Shown: in pieces, positions 7,157-17,010 of the stretch
Layout: every line of letters begins with the position of its first letter
How positions within the stretch are numbered: position 1 is the first letter of the stretch
Assembly: GCA_902763505.1 (NCBI GenBank)
Contig: CACWSO010000015.1
Location: 1 to 54,661 of the forward strand
Source: an uncultured Eubacteriales bacterium
GTDB taxonomy: Bacteria; Bacillota; Clostridia; Peptostreptococcales; Anaerovoracaceae
Direction: 5' to 3'
Length of the DNA stretch: 54,661 nt
Made by a program: the position numbers and the translations under genes
The notes under the pieces: model-generated
Seen by the model: the letters and a program-made list of their open reading frames with translations, nothing else
The model's database searches: none
What the model was told of the DNA's origin: nothing

Positions 7157-7616
7157 TGCAAAGGCAGCGCTGACAGGACTGATCATCATTCTGGCAGTCA
7201 TGCTTTCTGTAATGCTGGTGTGCACAGGCTGCGGAAAGAAAAGCGGCAGTATGGCAGAAGAGGGTACGACTCAGTCTCTGCCGACTGAGACGATTCAAAC
7301 AGAGCAGACAACGACCGTTGAGCAGACAGAGACGCAGGCTGCGAAGACTGCTTACAAGTTCAGAAACTACGACCTGCTGAAGAGCCATTACAAGAAACAC
7401 GGAAAATATATGGGATTTGATTCGCCGGAAGAGTATCTTGCGGCGGCGAATGCTGTCATAGCTAATCCTGAAGCCCTGACAAAGACAGAGAAAGAAGATG
7501 GAGATATGGTCTATTATGTGGAGGACACCAACGAGTTTGTGGTACTTTCAACAGATGGATATATCAGGACCTATTTTTATCCGGACAGCGGAAAACGGTA
7601 CTTTGACAGGCAGTAA
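7140..7616 (+). CDS. Putative lipoprotein
   Basis: This 158-residue protein is probably exported and lipidated. After a short basic N-terminus and a hydrophobic helix (LTGLIIILAVMLSVMLV) comes CTGCGKK, whose second Cys fits a somewhat loose lipobox. A Thr/Gln/Glu-rich linker follows, then a globular part with YDLLKSHYKKHGKYMGF and SPEEYLAAANAV, a motif set seen in small clostridial surface proteins. ATG 7140 is chosen over 7119 because AGAAGGG precedes it at a good distance. It overlaps the reductase gene by 17 bases and ends the operon. Function unknown. Confidence 0.65.
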   Translation: MKTRNNAKAALTGLIIILAVMLSVMLVCTGCGKKSGSMAEEGTTQSLPTETIQTEQTTTVEQTETQAAKTAYKFRNYDLLKSHYKKHGKYMGFDSPEEYLAAANAVIANPEALTKTEKEDGDMVYYVEDTNEFVVLSTDGYIRTYFYPDSGKRYFDRQ

Positions 7617-7649
7617 CTGACTGCGTAATAATTGGATAAAGAAACACAA

Positions 7650-7675
7650 AAAGGAGCCCAAACGGCTCCTTTTGC
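7650..7675. terminator. Terminator between convergent genes
   Basis: AAAGGAGCC (7650-7658) pairs with GGCTCCTTT (7664-7672) around a 5-nt loop. A and T tracts on both sides let it serve both the lipoprotein gene and the convergent spoVG. Confidence 0.8.
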
Positions 7676-7702
7676 TTTACCAAAATTGAACTTCTTATAA
7701 TG

Positions 7703-7999
7703 CTATAACTCTGCCGGCGCTTCCGCTTCCTCTGAAGCTTTCTCAGCCAGCACTTTGTCGTATTCCTCAAAGATGGCGTCTCTGATTTTGTTTCTGGTTT
7801 CAGATACCAGTGGATGAGCGATATCTCTAAAATCGCCTTCTCCCATTTTCCTGCTAGGCATTGCGATGAACAGTCCGTTCTGTCCCTCGATGATCTTGAT
7901 GTCATGTACAACAAATTCGTCATCAAAGGTGATTGACACAACAGCTTTCATTTTACCTTCATCGCTAACCTTACGGATACGAACGTCTGTAATATTCAT
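7703..7999 (-). CDS. spoVG: Septation regulator SpoVG
   Basis: This 98-residue protein matches SpoVG along its length: [11 protein letters not shown] at the N-terminus, [20 protein letters not shown] in the middle and [17 protein letters not shown], the family signature, followed by an acidic C-terminal tail. SpoVG is a small cytosolic nucleic-acid-binding regulator that affects septation and sporulation in Bacillus and virulence genes in other Firmicutes. The start has an AAAGGCGG ribosome binding site. In many Firmicutes spoVG lies in the same direction next to glmU-prs; here it is flipped and divergent from murC, and glmU is absent. Confidence 0.95.
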   Translation of the reverse strand: MNITDVRIRKVSDEGKMKAVVSITFDDEFVVHDIKIIEGQNGLFIAMPSRKMGEGDFRDIAHPLVSETRNKIRDAIFEEYDKVLAEKASEEAEAPAEL

Positions 8000-8039
8000 C
8001 TTTTACCGCCTTTCATACCCCTTCCATAATAATAAAATG

Positions 8040-8068
8040 AGTATACATGCAAATCAGTAAAAAAACAA
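8040..8068 (-). promoter_or_regulatory. spoVG promoter
   Basis: On the minus strand TTGTTT (8063-8068) and TATACT (8040-8045) are 17 bp apart, a sigma-A-like promoter about 40 bp before the spoVG ATG. In Bacillus the gene uses SigH; I do not see a clear SigH box. Confidence 0.6.
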
Positions 8069-8117
8069 GTAATTATGCAAAAAATCTGACAATTATAAAA
8101 TAAGTGGTTTTACTTTT

Positions 8118-8147
8118 TTCACATAGAGACAGTTTTTATGATATACT
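8118..8147 (+). promoter_or_regulatory. murC operon promoter
   Basis: TTCACA (8118-8123) and TATACT (8142-8147) are 18 bp apart and lie 26 bp before the murC ATG. It likely drives murC-prs-pth-mfd. Confidence 0.55.
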
Positions 8148-8173
8148 TAACGTGCATAAATAGGGGGACATCG

Positions 8174-9613
8174 ATGATTAATTTATCTGAATATAGAAGA
8201 GTACATTGTATCGGCATCGGCGGTATCGGTTTATCCGCTGTTGCTGAAGTTTTCATGTCCAGAGGATTTGAAGTATCCGGATCGGACATGCGCGAAAGTG
8301 ATATCACAGAACGACTCCTGGAGCAGGGAGCGAAGATATTCCTCGGGCACAGAGCAAAGAACGTTGAGGATGCTGATCTCGTCGTATATACCGTTGCTGT
8401 TGGCGATGACAATCCTGAGCTCAAGAGAGCCCGGGAACTTGGCATACCGACGATCACAAGAGCTCAGGCACTTGGCGCACTTATGGGTCGTTACAAAAGC
8501 AGCATTGCCATTTCGGGCACCCACGGTAAGACGACAACCACATCTATGGTATCGCTGATTCTGAAGGACGCAGACAAGGAACCAACGATTCTCGTCGGCG
8601 GCAATCTGGATGAAATCGGCGGAAACTGCTACGTGGGAGGAGATGAATTCTTCGTCACAGAAGCCTGCGAATACAGGGATAGTTTCCTGGAACTGAGGCC
8701 GAACATCGAAATCATACTCAACATTGATTCCGACCATTTGGATTACTTTAAGGATGTAGGACATATTGCCAGATCCTTCAAGAAGTTTGCCAGTCTCGTT
8801 CCGGAAGACGGAGTTGTCATCGCATATGATGCAAACGCTTATGTCAGCAGTGCGACAGAAGGTCTCCCGAATGTTGTGACATTCGGTATCTCAAGAGGCT
8901 GTGATTACTATGCAAGCAACATCGGATTCGATACGGAAGGCATGCCGTACTTCAATGTGAATCACGGAGGAGAGTGCCTTTGCACCATAAAGCTGCAGAT
9001 TCCGGGAGAGCACAATATTCTCAATGCCCTGGCTGCCTTTGCATGCAGCCATATCCTCGGTGTGGAAGTCGACGACATCGTCAGAACATTGGAGAAATAT
9101 CACGGGACGCACAGAAGATTCGACGTTCTGGGAAGAACGAGTACGGACGTCAAAATTATTGATGACTACGCACACCATCCAACGGAAATCAAGGCAACAC
9201 TTGCAGCAGTCAAAAACATGAAGCATGAAACCCTCTGGTGCCTGTTCCAACCGCACACTTATACAAGGACAATGGCGCTGATGGACGATTTCGGGGCGGC
9301 TTTTGACAATGCGGATGAAATTATTCTCGCGGAGATTTACGCTGCAAGAGAGACGAATATATATAAGATCAGTTCAAAGTCATTGATGGAGAAGATACTG
9401 GAGCACGATCCATCCAAACATGTCTTCTACATTGAGGACTTTGAGGATATCGCCAGCTTCGTATATGAGAAGGCAGGTCCGGGGGATCTGGTTCTCACCA
9501 TGGGAGCAGGCGACATCAATAAAGTCGGAAAAATGATTCTCGACATGGACGCAGCAAGGATAGAAGCAATCAGAAAGACAAAGGTAAGGGAATTCAAGAA
9601 AATCGAAGACTAG
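8174..9613 (+). CDS. murC: UDP-N-acetylmuramate--L-alanine ligase
   Basis: MurC (479 residues) adds L-alanine to UDP-MurNAc, the first amino acid of the peptidoglycan stem peptide, in the cytosol. Visible are the N-terminal UDP-binding loop CIGIGGIGLSAV, the ATP P-loop SGTHGKTTTTSM (about residues 115-126), the central NIDSDHLDYF and the C-terminal DDYAHHPTEIKATL. I use ATG 8174, preceded by AGGGGG, rather than an upstream in-frame ATG without a ribosome binding site. prs follows after 15 bp. Finding murC at the head of a prs-pth-mfd run, where glmU is usual, is a local rearrangement. Confidence 0.96.
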   Translation: MINLSEYRRVHCIGIGGIGLSAVAEVFMSRGFEVSGSDMRESDITERLLEQGAKIFLGHRAKNVEDADLVVYTVAVGDDNPELKRARELGIPTITRAQALGALMGRYKSSIAISGTHGKTTTTSMVSLILKDADKEPTILVGGNLDEIGGNCYVGGDEFFVTEACEYRDSFLELRPNIEIILNIDSDHLDYFKDVGHIARSFKKFASLVPEDGVVIAYDANAYVSSATEGLPNVVTFGISRGCDYYASNIGFDTEGMPYFNVNHGGECLCTIKLQIPGEHNILNALAAFACSHILGVEVDDIVRTLEKYHGTHRRFDVLGRTSTDVKIIDDYAHHPTEIKATLAAVKNMKHETLWCLFQPHTYTRTMALMDDFGAAFDNADEIILAEIYAARETNIYKISSKSLMEKILEHDPSKHVFYIEDFEDIASFVYEKAGPGDLVLTMGAGDINKVGKMILDMDAARIEAIRKTKVREFKKIED

Positions 9614-9628
9614 GAAGGAGAAGGTCAG

Positions 9629-10594
9629 ATGATGAAGAACAGCTTATTTTCAAGCTACAAGGTATTTGCGTGCAACTCGCATCCGGAACTGGCAGAAGAA
9701 ATCGCATCCATTATGGGTAAACCTCTGGGTGATCTGGAAGTTAAGCAGTTCAGCGACGGAGAGATATGTGTGAATCTCGGCGAGACAGTCAGAGGCGTCG
9801 ACTGCTTCGTAATTCAGTCAACAAGTAATCCGGTCAATGATAACCTGATGGAGCTGCTGATTACCATCGACGCAATGAAGAGAGCTTCGGCCGGAAGAAT
9901 CACTGCAGTTGTTCCGTATTACGGATACGCCCGTCAGGATCGTAAGGCAAAGGCAAGAGATCCGATTACGGCCAAGCTCGTAGCTGATATGATCGTCAAG
10001 GCAGGCGCAGACAGAATCATCACGATGGATCTGCATGCAGCGCAGATACAGGGGTTCTTCACGATTCCTGTTGATCATCTGATTGGACAGCCGCTCCTTA
10101 CAGAATACTACAGAAAGCAGAACATAGAGGATTTGGTTATCGTATCTCCGGACCACGGCAGTGTACCAAGAGCCAGAAATATGGCGGAACCTCTCAACTG
10201 CCCGATCGCGATCGTCGACAAGAGACGTCCGAAACCGAATGTCAGTGAAATCATGAACATCATCGGTGATATAGAAGGCAAGAACTGCGTACTGCTGGAT
10301 GATATGATCGATACAGCGGGCACAATCACGAACGCGGCAAACGCCATCAAGGAGATGGGAGCAAAGAGCGTCAAGGCGTGCGCGACACATCCTGTTCTTT
10401 CAGGCCCGGCGATCGAACGTATCGAGGCGTCAGCAATTGAAGAACTGGTTATCCTCAACACCATGCCGGTTCCGAAGGAAAAGATGCTGGATAAGATCAA
10501 AGTGCTCTCCGTCGGTCCTGTATTCGCAGAGGCGCTGACGAGAATCCACTGCAACGAGTCCATCAGTAAGATATTCGCAGGAAACAGATTCTAA
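9629..10594 (+). CDS. prs: Ribose-phosphate pyrophosphokinase
   Basis: Prs (321 residues) makes PRPP from ribose 5-phosphate and ATP, feeding purine, pyrimidine, histidine, tryptophan and NAD synthesis. Family marks are [10 protein letters not shown] (flexible/regulatory loop), YARQDRKAK (ATP binding), the divalent-cation site [12 protein letters not shown] and the PRPP loop [11 protein letters not shown]. There are two adjacent ATGs (9629, 9632) behind an AAGGAG site; either is possible. pth follows with no gap. Confidence 0.97.
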   Translation: MMKNSLFSSYKVFACNSHPELAEEIASIMGKPLGDLEVKQFSDGEICVNLGETVRGVDCFVIQSTSNPVNDNLMELLITIDAMKRASAGRITAVVPYYGYARQDRKAKARDPITAKLVADMIVKAGADRIITMDLHAAQIQGFFTIPVDHLIGQPLLTEYYRKQNIEDLVIVSPDHGSVPRARNMAEPLNCPIAIVDKRRPKPNVSEIMNIIGDIEGKNCVLLDDMIDTAGTITNAANAIKEMGAKSVKACATHPVLSGPAIERIEASAIEELVILNTMPVPKEKMLDKIKVLSVGPVFAEALTRIHCNESISKIFAGNRF

Positions 10595-11185
10595 ATGTAT
10601 GTAATAGCCGGCCTGGGCAATCCGGGCAGACAATATGAAAAAACACGTCATAACATGGGCTTTCTTGTGGTGGATGAATTCGCCGCAGCCCATGGTATTG
10701 ACGTACGCAGAATAAAACACAAGGCGCTGATCGGGGAAGGAAGGATCGCAGGCGAGAAGATCCTGCTTGTCAAACCGCAGACCTACATGAACCTGAGCGG
10801 AGAATCACTTCGGGAAGTGATGTCGTACTACGATGTTCCCATGGAGAATCTGATCGTTGTTTACGATGATATGGATCTGGAAACCGGGACCCTTCGCATA
10901 CGGAAGAAGGGAAGCTCAGGAAGTCACAACGGTATGAAGTCGGTGATATACCAACTCCAGTCCGACGAGTTTCCCCGCATCCGCATTGGAATAGGATCCA
11001 CCTCCGGTGACGAATGGAAGGACTATGTCACAGGACAGGTCACCGAAAAGGAAGCCGGAATTCTGGCGGAGACGATCAGAAATGCCGCAGCTGCTTTGGA
11101 ATGCATTCTCACAGATGGCATCGACATCGCCATGAACAGGTTCAATACCAGCAAAAAGCATGACGAAGAGCATGCAGAGAAGTAA
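10595..11185 (+). CDS. pth: Peptidyl-tRNA hydrolase
   Basis: Pth (196 residues) cleaves peptidyl-tRNAs that drop off ribosomes, recycling tRNA. The N-terminal signature GLGNPGRQYEKTRHNMGF carries the catalytic His; PQTYMNLSGES, VYDDMDLETGTLR and GSSGSHNGMKS are further family blocks. The ATG follows the prs stop codon directly, and mfd starts 3 nt after the pth stop, so the three are one transcription unit with coupled translation. Confidence 0.97.
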   Translation: MYVIAGLGNPGRQYEKTRHNMGFLVVDEFAAAHGIDVRRIKHKALIGEGRIAGEKILLVKPQTYMNLSGESLREVMSYYDVPMENLIVVYDDMDLETGTLRIRKKGSSGSHNGMKSVIYQLQSDEFPRIRIGIGSTSGDEWKDYVTGQVTEKEAGILAETIRNAAAALECILTDGIDIAMNRFNTSKKHDEEHAEK

Positions 11186-11188
11186 GAA

Positions 11189-14100
11189 ATGAAGATGATC
11201 AATATAGCCGGTGCGTCCGAAGGACGCATCGCGCCGTATATAGCTGAATCAAGAAGGGAAAGTGACGGTCAGTGCCTGATCGTGGTACCTACACTGAACA
11301 GGGCGCGCAGACTGCAGAGCGACCTTTCTTTTTTTAATGGAGAAGAACCGGTCTATATTCTGCCGCCTGATGAAGACAGCGCCATTGCTTACGAAGCGAA
11401 GAGTAACGACTCCCTCCTTGAGCGTATGCGTGTGCTCAAGGCGCTGACAAATGGTGTTAAATGCACCGTCATCGCGCCTGTCACAGGAGCCATCCGCAGG
11501 ATTCCTCCGAAAGAAGTCTTCACGGAGAACACACTGGAGCTTTCACTGGGAGAGGATCTGGATATTTCCGGGCTGCGCAGCAAGCTGTCCCTTCTGGGGT
11601 ATGAACGGGCTACTATGGTAGAAGCGCGCGGAGAATACAGCATCAGGGGCGGCATCATCGACATTTTCACGCCGGAAGGAGAAGACCCTTACCGGATCGA
11701 GCTCTTCGATACGGAAATCGATTCCATCAGATCTTTTGATATCGATTCCCAGCGTTCCATTGAAAACCTGGAGCATCTTACTGTTTTTCCGTGCTCCCAG
11801 ATCACCAGGGACGAAGAGATATTTGCAAAGGCAGCCGGGTGCATCCGGCGAGCCTATGACAGAGCAATCAAACGGGCAAAAGGCAAAAACAGCACAGAAG
11901 ACGATCACAGCGTCAATATAGCGGCAGAACTGGAAAAGCGCAGAAATCAGCTGCTGGAGTACGCTGACGGAATGATCAATCTCCAGTATCTGGAGAGGTT
12001 TCTGGGATACTTCTATGATGAAACAGCGTACATCTGGGACTATATGGACCGCCCGCAGCTGATGGTAGACGATCCATCCAGAATACTGGAAACTCTGGAA
12101 GCGTCCATCAAAGAGCGTAATTATGAAATCGAGAGCATTCTCGAGAGCGGCAGGGGAATCAAAGAGGATTTCGCGGCGCTCTATGATGAGGATGACTTTT
12201 TCAAGATATACAGACTGGCGGAAGAGCGGGATTTGGAGTGCACCATCTTCACGCCTTTTGTCATGACCATCAGAGGCAGTAAGGATTCCGCGGAAGGTCC
12301 GGCCCTCACGGAACTGAGGCAGGTCGAAACCAGACAGATGCCGCAGTATGACGGGCATATGGATCAGCTGCGGGCGGATCTGGAAGGGTACATCGCCAGA
12401 GGATTCGACGTGCGCATCGTCTGCAGTACGGATGACAGAATGAAGAACATGCTGGAATTCGTGCAGCATGAGGAGTTCAATGAACGCATCCTGCCGGGAC
12501 GGTATGAAACAGGTCATGTCAGCGTTGAAAACGGCGTTCTCACGGCCGGCATGGAACTCACGGATCAAAAGCTCTGCTACATATGGGAAGGTGATATCTT
12601 CGGGGGCAGCCGCAAGACAAAAAGACGTTCAAAGTCTGTCAGGGGCGGTAATCCGATCAAGAGTTTTGCCGATGTGCAGAAAGGGGATTACGTCGTACAC
12701 GAGAGCCATGGCATCGGAAAGTTCACAGGGATACAGCAGCTGATCGTCCAAGGCATTAAACAGGATTTTCTGAAGGTGGAATACGCAGGAACTGACATGC
12801 TGTACATTCCGGTGGATCAGCTGGACAGTCTGCAGAAGTATATCGGCGGGGAAGGAATATCTCCGAAGCTCAACAAGCTATCCGGAAGCGAATGGAAGGC
12901 GACAAAGGCGAGGGCACAGGCGGCTGTTTCCGATCTGGCAAATGAACTGATTCGGGTAGCCAACGTCAGACGCAATACGGGCGGTTATGCTTTTGCAGAA
13001 GATACGGTCTGGCAGAAGGAATTTGAGGAGTCTTTCCCATATACGGAAACAGACGATCAGCTTCGGTGCATCAGTGAAATCAAAGAGGACATGGAGAGAC
13101 CTTATCCCATGGACAGACTGCTCTGCGGGGATGTAGGCTTCGGCAAGACAGAGGTTGCTGCCAGAGCACTGTTCAAATGTGTCATAGAAGGCAAACAGGC
13201 GGCGGTGCTCGTCCCTACGACACTATTAGCGAATCAGCATTATTACACGCTGAAGGAACGGTTCGAGAAATTCCCGGTCAGGGTGGAGATGCTGTCGCGT
13301 TTTCGGAGCGCGGCACAGCAGAAAAAAATCGTCAAAGATATCGCACATGGAGATGTAGATCTCGTCATAGGAACCCATAGAATTCTGTCAGCCGATATGA
13401 AATTCAACGATCTCGGACTCCTCGTCATCGATGAAGAGCAGCGGTTCGGTGTGAGACACAAGGAGAAGATCAAACAGCTCCGTGAAAATGTGGATGTGCT
13501 GACCTTATCCGCCACGCCGATTCCGAGAACACTGCACATGTCTCTTTCCGGTATGAAAGACATGAGCACCATAGAAGAGCCGCCGGAAGGGCGGTATCCG
13601 GTCCAGACATACGTGATGGAGGAGGATTCCTTCCTGATTCGCGAAGCCATCGAGAAAGAACTGGCCAGAGGCGGGCAGGTCTATGTCTTGAGCAACAGAG
13701 TCAGCTCCATAAGACGAACGGCCTCTGCCATTCAGGAACTGGTGCCGAACGCCAGCATCGCTGTCGGACACGGCCAGATGAAAGAGACAGAGCTTGAGAA
13801 CATCATCATGGATTTCGCTGCAGGTGAATATGACGTGCTAGTTTCAACGACCATCATTGAATCGGGTACAGATATTCCGAACGTCAACACGATGATCATA
13901 CTGGACGCAGACAGATTCGGTCTGGCGCAGCTTTACCAGCTGCGGGGACGTGTTGGACGGTCCGGAAGGATCGCGTATACATATCTCATGTACCGGAAGG
14001 ATAAAGTGCTCTCAGAAATTGCGGAGAAACGCCTCAAGGCCATTCGTGACTTCACGGAGTTCGGTTCCGGGTTCAAAATCGCCATGCGCGATCTGGAACT

Positions 14101-14764
14101 GCGCGGGGCGGGAAATGTCCTGGGACGCGAGCAGTCGGGTCATATGCTGGAAATCGGATATGAACTCTACTGCAAACTGCTGGGAGAAGCACTGCATGAA
14201 GCAGAACGCGCCGGTGAAGCAGGGGAGGCAGCTCCTGCCGGCGATATTGGATCAGACGCAACCGAAGCAGAGGCGACTGCAGTCAATCTGCCGATACAGG
14301 CGATCATTCCAAGCCGCTACATCGACGATGAAGTTTTGAAACTGCAGATGTACAAGAAAATCGCAATGATCGAGTCGGAGGAAGATGCGTCAGATCTCAT
14401 GGATGAATTCATCGACAGATTCGGGGATCCTCCGCTGCGCACGCAGAATCTCATCAGATTGTCCCTCATTCGATCGAAGGCGAAGAAGCTTGGTATTACA
14501 GAGATCTCCCAGGATGGATTTAAACTCAAGTTTTCACTGATGCCTGAAGTTCGTTTCGGCCCGGATGTCATCCCTAATCTCGTGGAAGCGTATGGCGACC
14601 GCATCAGGTTTAACGGCGGTAACAGACCATTCATCAGGCTGACAAGCGCAGTGCGGTCAGGGGCGGCAGGCAGACCCGCCAGTGAGGACTACACACAGGG
14701 GATACTCAAGGAACTGGAACAGTTCTTCAAGACTGCAGAAGGAAAAAACGGAAAGGTCAATTAA
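11189..14764 (+). CDS. mfd: Transcription-repair coupling factor Mfd
   Basis: Mfd (1191 residues, a normal length) removes RNA polymerase stalled at DNA damage and recruits UvrABC. An N-terminal UvrB-homology part (about 1-330) is followed by the RNAP-interaction domain (around GDYVVHESHGIGKFTGIQQ, about 495-515), then the RecG-like helicase: Walker A CGDVGFGKTE, DEEQ in LVIDEEQRFG, SATPIPRT, and RGRVGRSGR. The C-terminal TRCF domain is present. It is the last tightly spaced gene of the murC operon; dapB lies 62 bp further on with its own strong ribosome binding site. Confidence 0.97.
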   Translation: MKMINIAGASEGRIAPYIAESRRESDGQCLIVVPTLNRARRLQSDLSFFNGEEPVYILPPDEDSAIAYEAKSNDSLLERMRVLKALTNGVKCTVIAPVTGAIRRIPPKEVFTENTLELSLGEDLDISGLRSKLSLLGYERATMVEARGEYSIRGGIIDIFTPEGEDPYRIELFDTEIDSIRSFDIDSQRSIENLEHLTVFPCSQITRDEEIFAKAAGCIRRAYDRAIKRAKGKNSTEDDHSVNIAAELEKRRNQLLEYADGMINLQYLERFLGYFYDETAYIWDYMDRPQLMVDDPSRILETLEASIKERNYEIESILESGRGIKEDFAALYDEDDFFKIYRLAEERDLECTIFTPFVMTIRGSKDSAEGPALTELRQVETRQMPQYDGHMDQLRADLEGYIARGFDVRIVCSTDDRMKNMLEFVQHEEFNERILPGRYETGHVSVENGVLTAGMELTDQKLCYIWEGDIFGGSRKTKRRSKSVRGGNPIKSFADVQKGDYVVHESHGIGKFTGIQQLIVQGIKQDFLKVEYAGTDMLYIPVDQLDSLQKYIGGEGISPKLNKLSGSEWKATKARAQAAVSDLANELIRVANVRRNTGGYAFAEDTVWQKEFEESFPYTETDDQLRCISEIKEDMERPYPMDRLLCGDVGFGKTEVAARALFKCVIEGKQAAVLVPTTLLANQHYYTLKERFEKFPVRVEMLSRFRSAAQQKKIVKDIAHGDVDLVIGTHRILSADMKFNDLGLLVIDEEQRFGVRHKEKIKQLRENVDVLTLSATPIPRTLHMSLSGMKDMSTIEEPPEGRYPVQTYVMEEDSFLIREAIEKELARGGQVYVLSNRVSSIRRTASAIQELVPNASIAVGHGQMKETELENIIMDFAAGEYDVLVSTTIIESGTDIPNVNTMIILDADRFGLAQLYQLRGRVGRSGRIAYTYLMYRKDKVLSEIAEKRLKAIRDFTEFGSGFKIAMRDLELRGAGNVLGREQSGHMLEIGYELYCKLLGEALHEAERAGEAGEAAPAGDIGSDATEAEATAVNLPIQAIIPSRYIDDEVLKLQMYKKIAMIESEEDASDLMDEFIDRFGDPPLRTQNLIRLSLIRSKAKKLGITEISQDGFKLKFSLMPEVRFGPDVIPNLVEAYGDRIRFNGGNRPFIRLTSAVRSGAAGRPASEDYTQGILKELEQFFKTAEGKNGKVN

Positions 14765-14826
14765 GACAATTAAGTCAATGAAACAATTCAGATATACCAG
14801 AAATAGAGAATGAAGGAGGCTTTTGC

Positions 14827-15609
14827 ATGGTCAAAGTTGTTATTACGGCGCCGCGGGGCGCAATGGACAGTCTCATCGTCCAGGAAGCATTCAAAAACGA
14901 AAACATTGAAGTCATCGGATGCGTAGGCACGCCGGGAAGAGATTACATCGGAAAGGATGCCGGACAGGTCTGCGGGCTCGGACAGGACATCGGTGCGCTG
15001 GTCTACGACAGTCTTGAAACAGAGACCGGAAACGGCATGCTCATCGATTTGTGCGATGTCGTCGTGGATTATTCCAGAATCGAAGTCAGCATGGATACAC
15101 TGGCAAAATGTGTGAATCACGGCAAGGCTTATCTCTGCGGCACGACAGGATTCTCCGACGAGCAGTTTGATGCTTTTGCAAAGGCATCCCAGAGCATTGC
15201 GCTCATGCAGACGGCGAACACATCCTATGTTGTCACTGTGATGAAGAAGCTTCTGCGTGAAGCAGCGGCGCTTCTGGAAGAGAAAGCAGGCATGGAGATC
15301 ATCGAGCTCCATTCCGATACGAAGCTGGATGCACCGAGTGGTACTGCGATTGAGCTTGCAGAGGAGATGGCTTCGGGAATGAAGAATAAAGGATATGAAG
15401 ATATCACATTCCATTCCGTCCGCGCCGGAAACACGCCGAGCAGCCATCATGTGCTCTTCGGATGTCAGGGAGAGATGTTCCAGATCACCCATGATGCTTA
15501 CGATTGGCGCTGCTACGCCATCGGTGCATGTGATGCGATTCTCTATCTGGCTGCGCGCCGGGAAGCGGGAGAATCAGGCTCTTACACCATGTTCGATGTC
15601 ATCGGTTGA
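14827..15609 (+). CDS. dapB: 4-hydroxy-tetrahydrodipicolinate reductase
   Basis: DapB (260 residues) makes tetrahydrodipicolinate for lysine and diaminopimelate, and so for peptidoglycan. CGTTGFSDEQ and the catalytic stretch LHSDTKLDAPSGTA (His and Lys of the HxDxK motif, substrate-binding PSGTA) are clear. The N-terminal cofactor loop reads VVITAPRGAMDS instead of the usual GxxGxMG type, so it belongs to a divergent DapB branch and nucleotide preference may differ. Start ATG 14827 follows AAGGAGG. No other dap gene is in the window. Confidence 0.88.
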   Translation: MVKVVITAPRGAMDSLIVQEAFKNENIEVIGCVGTPGRDYIGKDAGQVCGLGQDIGALVYDSLETETGNGMLIDLCDVVVDYSRIEVSMDTLAKCVNHGKAYLCGTTGFSDEQFDAFAKASQSIALMQTANTSYVVTVMKKLLREAAALLEEKAGMEIIELHSDTKLDAPSGTAIELAEEMASGMKNKGYEDITFHSVRAGNTPSSHHVLFGCQGEMFQITHDAYDWRCYAIGACDAILYLAARREAGESGSYTMFDVIG

Positions 15610-15611
15610 TG

Positions 15612-15640
15612 TTGACGAAAAGGGCAGGATATGAGATACT
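15612..15640 (+). promoter_or_regulatory. Promoter of first ArsB/NhaD-type gene
   Basis: TTGACG (15612-15617), 17-bp spacer, GATACT (15635-15640). It lies 51 bp before the ATG of the first transporter, immediately after dapB. Confidence 0.5.
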
Positions 15641-15691
15641 TATGGCACTTGCGTATCGCTACTAGATTATTTGTTTTGGAGGACATTTGAT

Positions 15692-16972
15692 ATGACTGCT
15701 TCGCAGATTATTGCACTGGCTATTTTTGTAGCCGTAATCGCGGTTATCGTATCCGAGAAGCTTCACAGAGCAGCCTGTGCCCTCATTGGCGCGGTACTTC
15801 TGATACTGATCGGCATTCTTGAACCGCATGAGGCTTTGGGATTTATTGATTTTAACACCATCGGCGTACTGATCGGCATGATGATGTTCGTTGCTGTTGT
15901 CAAAAATTCCGGAATATTCGAATATCTCGCTGTGAAATCAGCGAAGATAGCGAAAGGAAATCCATGGAAGATCATGGTCTACTTCATGATCATCACCGCG
16001 GTGCTTTCCGCTTTCCTGGACAATGTAACAACAGTACTGCTCATCGGACCGATGACCTTCAGTATCTGCAAGACGCTGGAACTGAATCCGATTCCTTACC
16101 TGATGACACAGATCATCGCCTCTAATGTAGGTGGAACCGGCACACTCATCGGAGACCCGCCTAACATCATGATCGGCAGTGCGGCGGATATTCCGTTCAT
16201 TTCATTTATCATTTATGACGGACCGATTGTTGTCATCACAATGATTGCAACGATTTTCGCGTTCAAGTTCATCTACAAGAAGGGCCTTTCTGTTGCGCCT
16301 GAAAAGATGGATTTGATCATGCAGATGGACGAGAAGGCAGAGATCAGGGATCAGGTGCTGTTCTACAAGAGCATCGTGATGATCTTCCTGGTTGCGCTGG
16401 CATTCATCCTGCATGATACACTCGAACTGAAGACAAGCGTTATCGCGCTTTCCTGTGCAGCGCTCATGATTCTGATCGGCAAGCAGGATGTGGAAGAGAC
16501 TGTTCATGATGTAGAATGGCCGACCATCGTATTCTTCGCATTCCTGTTCATCGTCGTCGGCGGACTGGAGAAGGTTGGCCTGATCCACATGCTGGCGGTA
16601 ACCCTCATGGATGCAACAGGAACACATTACGTCATTCTCATGATCGTGCTTCTGTGGGTATCAGCAATCTGCTCCGCAGTACTGGACAACATTCCGTTCG
16701 TAGCAACGCTGATTCCGCTGATCCAGCAGATGGAAGAGGCAGGTCTGGATGTATGGCCGCTTTGGTGGGCAGTATCCATCGGCGCATGCTTCGGTGGAAA
16801 CGGAACAGTCATAGGCGCGTCAGCAAACGTTGTTCTGACTGGTATTGCCAACAGAAGAGGATATCCGATCACATTCATCGACTTCCTGAAGATTGGCGGA
16901 CCGATGATGATTATGTCCATCATTCTGGCAACGATTTATCTGCTCATACTCTTCGGAAGATACTGGGCATAG
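15692..16972 (+). CDS. ArsB/NhaD-type ion transporter, copy 1
   Basis: This 426-residue integral membrane protein with about 10-12 helices is of the ion-transporter superfamily (CitMHS/ArsB/NhaD, SLC13-like permeases). Two pseudo-symmetric motifs, FLDNVTTVLLIGP and VLDNIPFVATLIP, with NVGGTGTLIGDPPNIM and GGNGTVIGASANVV, match the hairpin substrate sites of this superfamily. Start ATG 15692 has GGAGGA; an upstream extension to 15671 is unlikely. The substrate cannot be told from sequence (Na+/H+, arsenite or organic anion). It is followed by a terminator and then by a near-identical paralogue. Confidence 0.82.
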   Translation: MTASQIIALAIFVAVIAVIVSEKLHRAACALIGAVLLILIGILEPHEALGFIDFNTIGVLIGMMMFVAVVKNSGIFEYLAVKSAKIAKGNPWKIMVYFMIITAVLSAFLDNVTTVLLIGPMTFSICKTLELNPIPYLMTQIIASNVGGTGTLIGDPPNIMIGSAADIPFISFIIYDGPIVVITMIATIFAFKFIYKKGLSVAPEKMDLIMQMDEKAEIRDQVLFYKSIVMIFLVALAFILHDTLELKTSVIALSCAALMILIGKQDVEETVHDVEWPTIVFFAFLFIVVGGLEKVGLIHMLAVTLMDATGTHYVILMIVLLWVSAICSAVLDNIPFVATLIPLIQQMEEAGLDVWPLWWAVSIGACFGGNGTVIGASANVVLTGIANRRGYPITFIDFLKIGGPMMIMSIILATIYLLILFGRYWA

Positions 16973-17010
16973 AAGACACTGCAAATAATGCAAATGTGCA
17001 AATAAAGATC

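Noticed and set aside
11543-12568. 341-codon minus-strand frame
   Set aside because: Antisense shadow of mfd without start signals.
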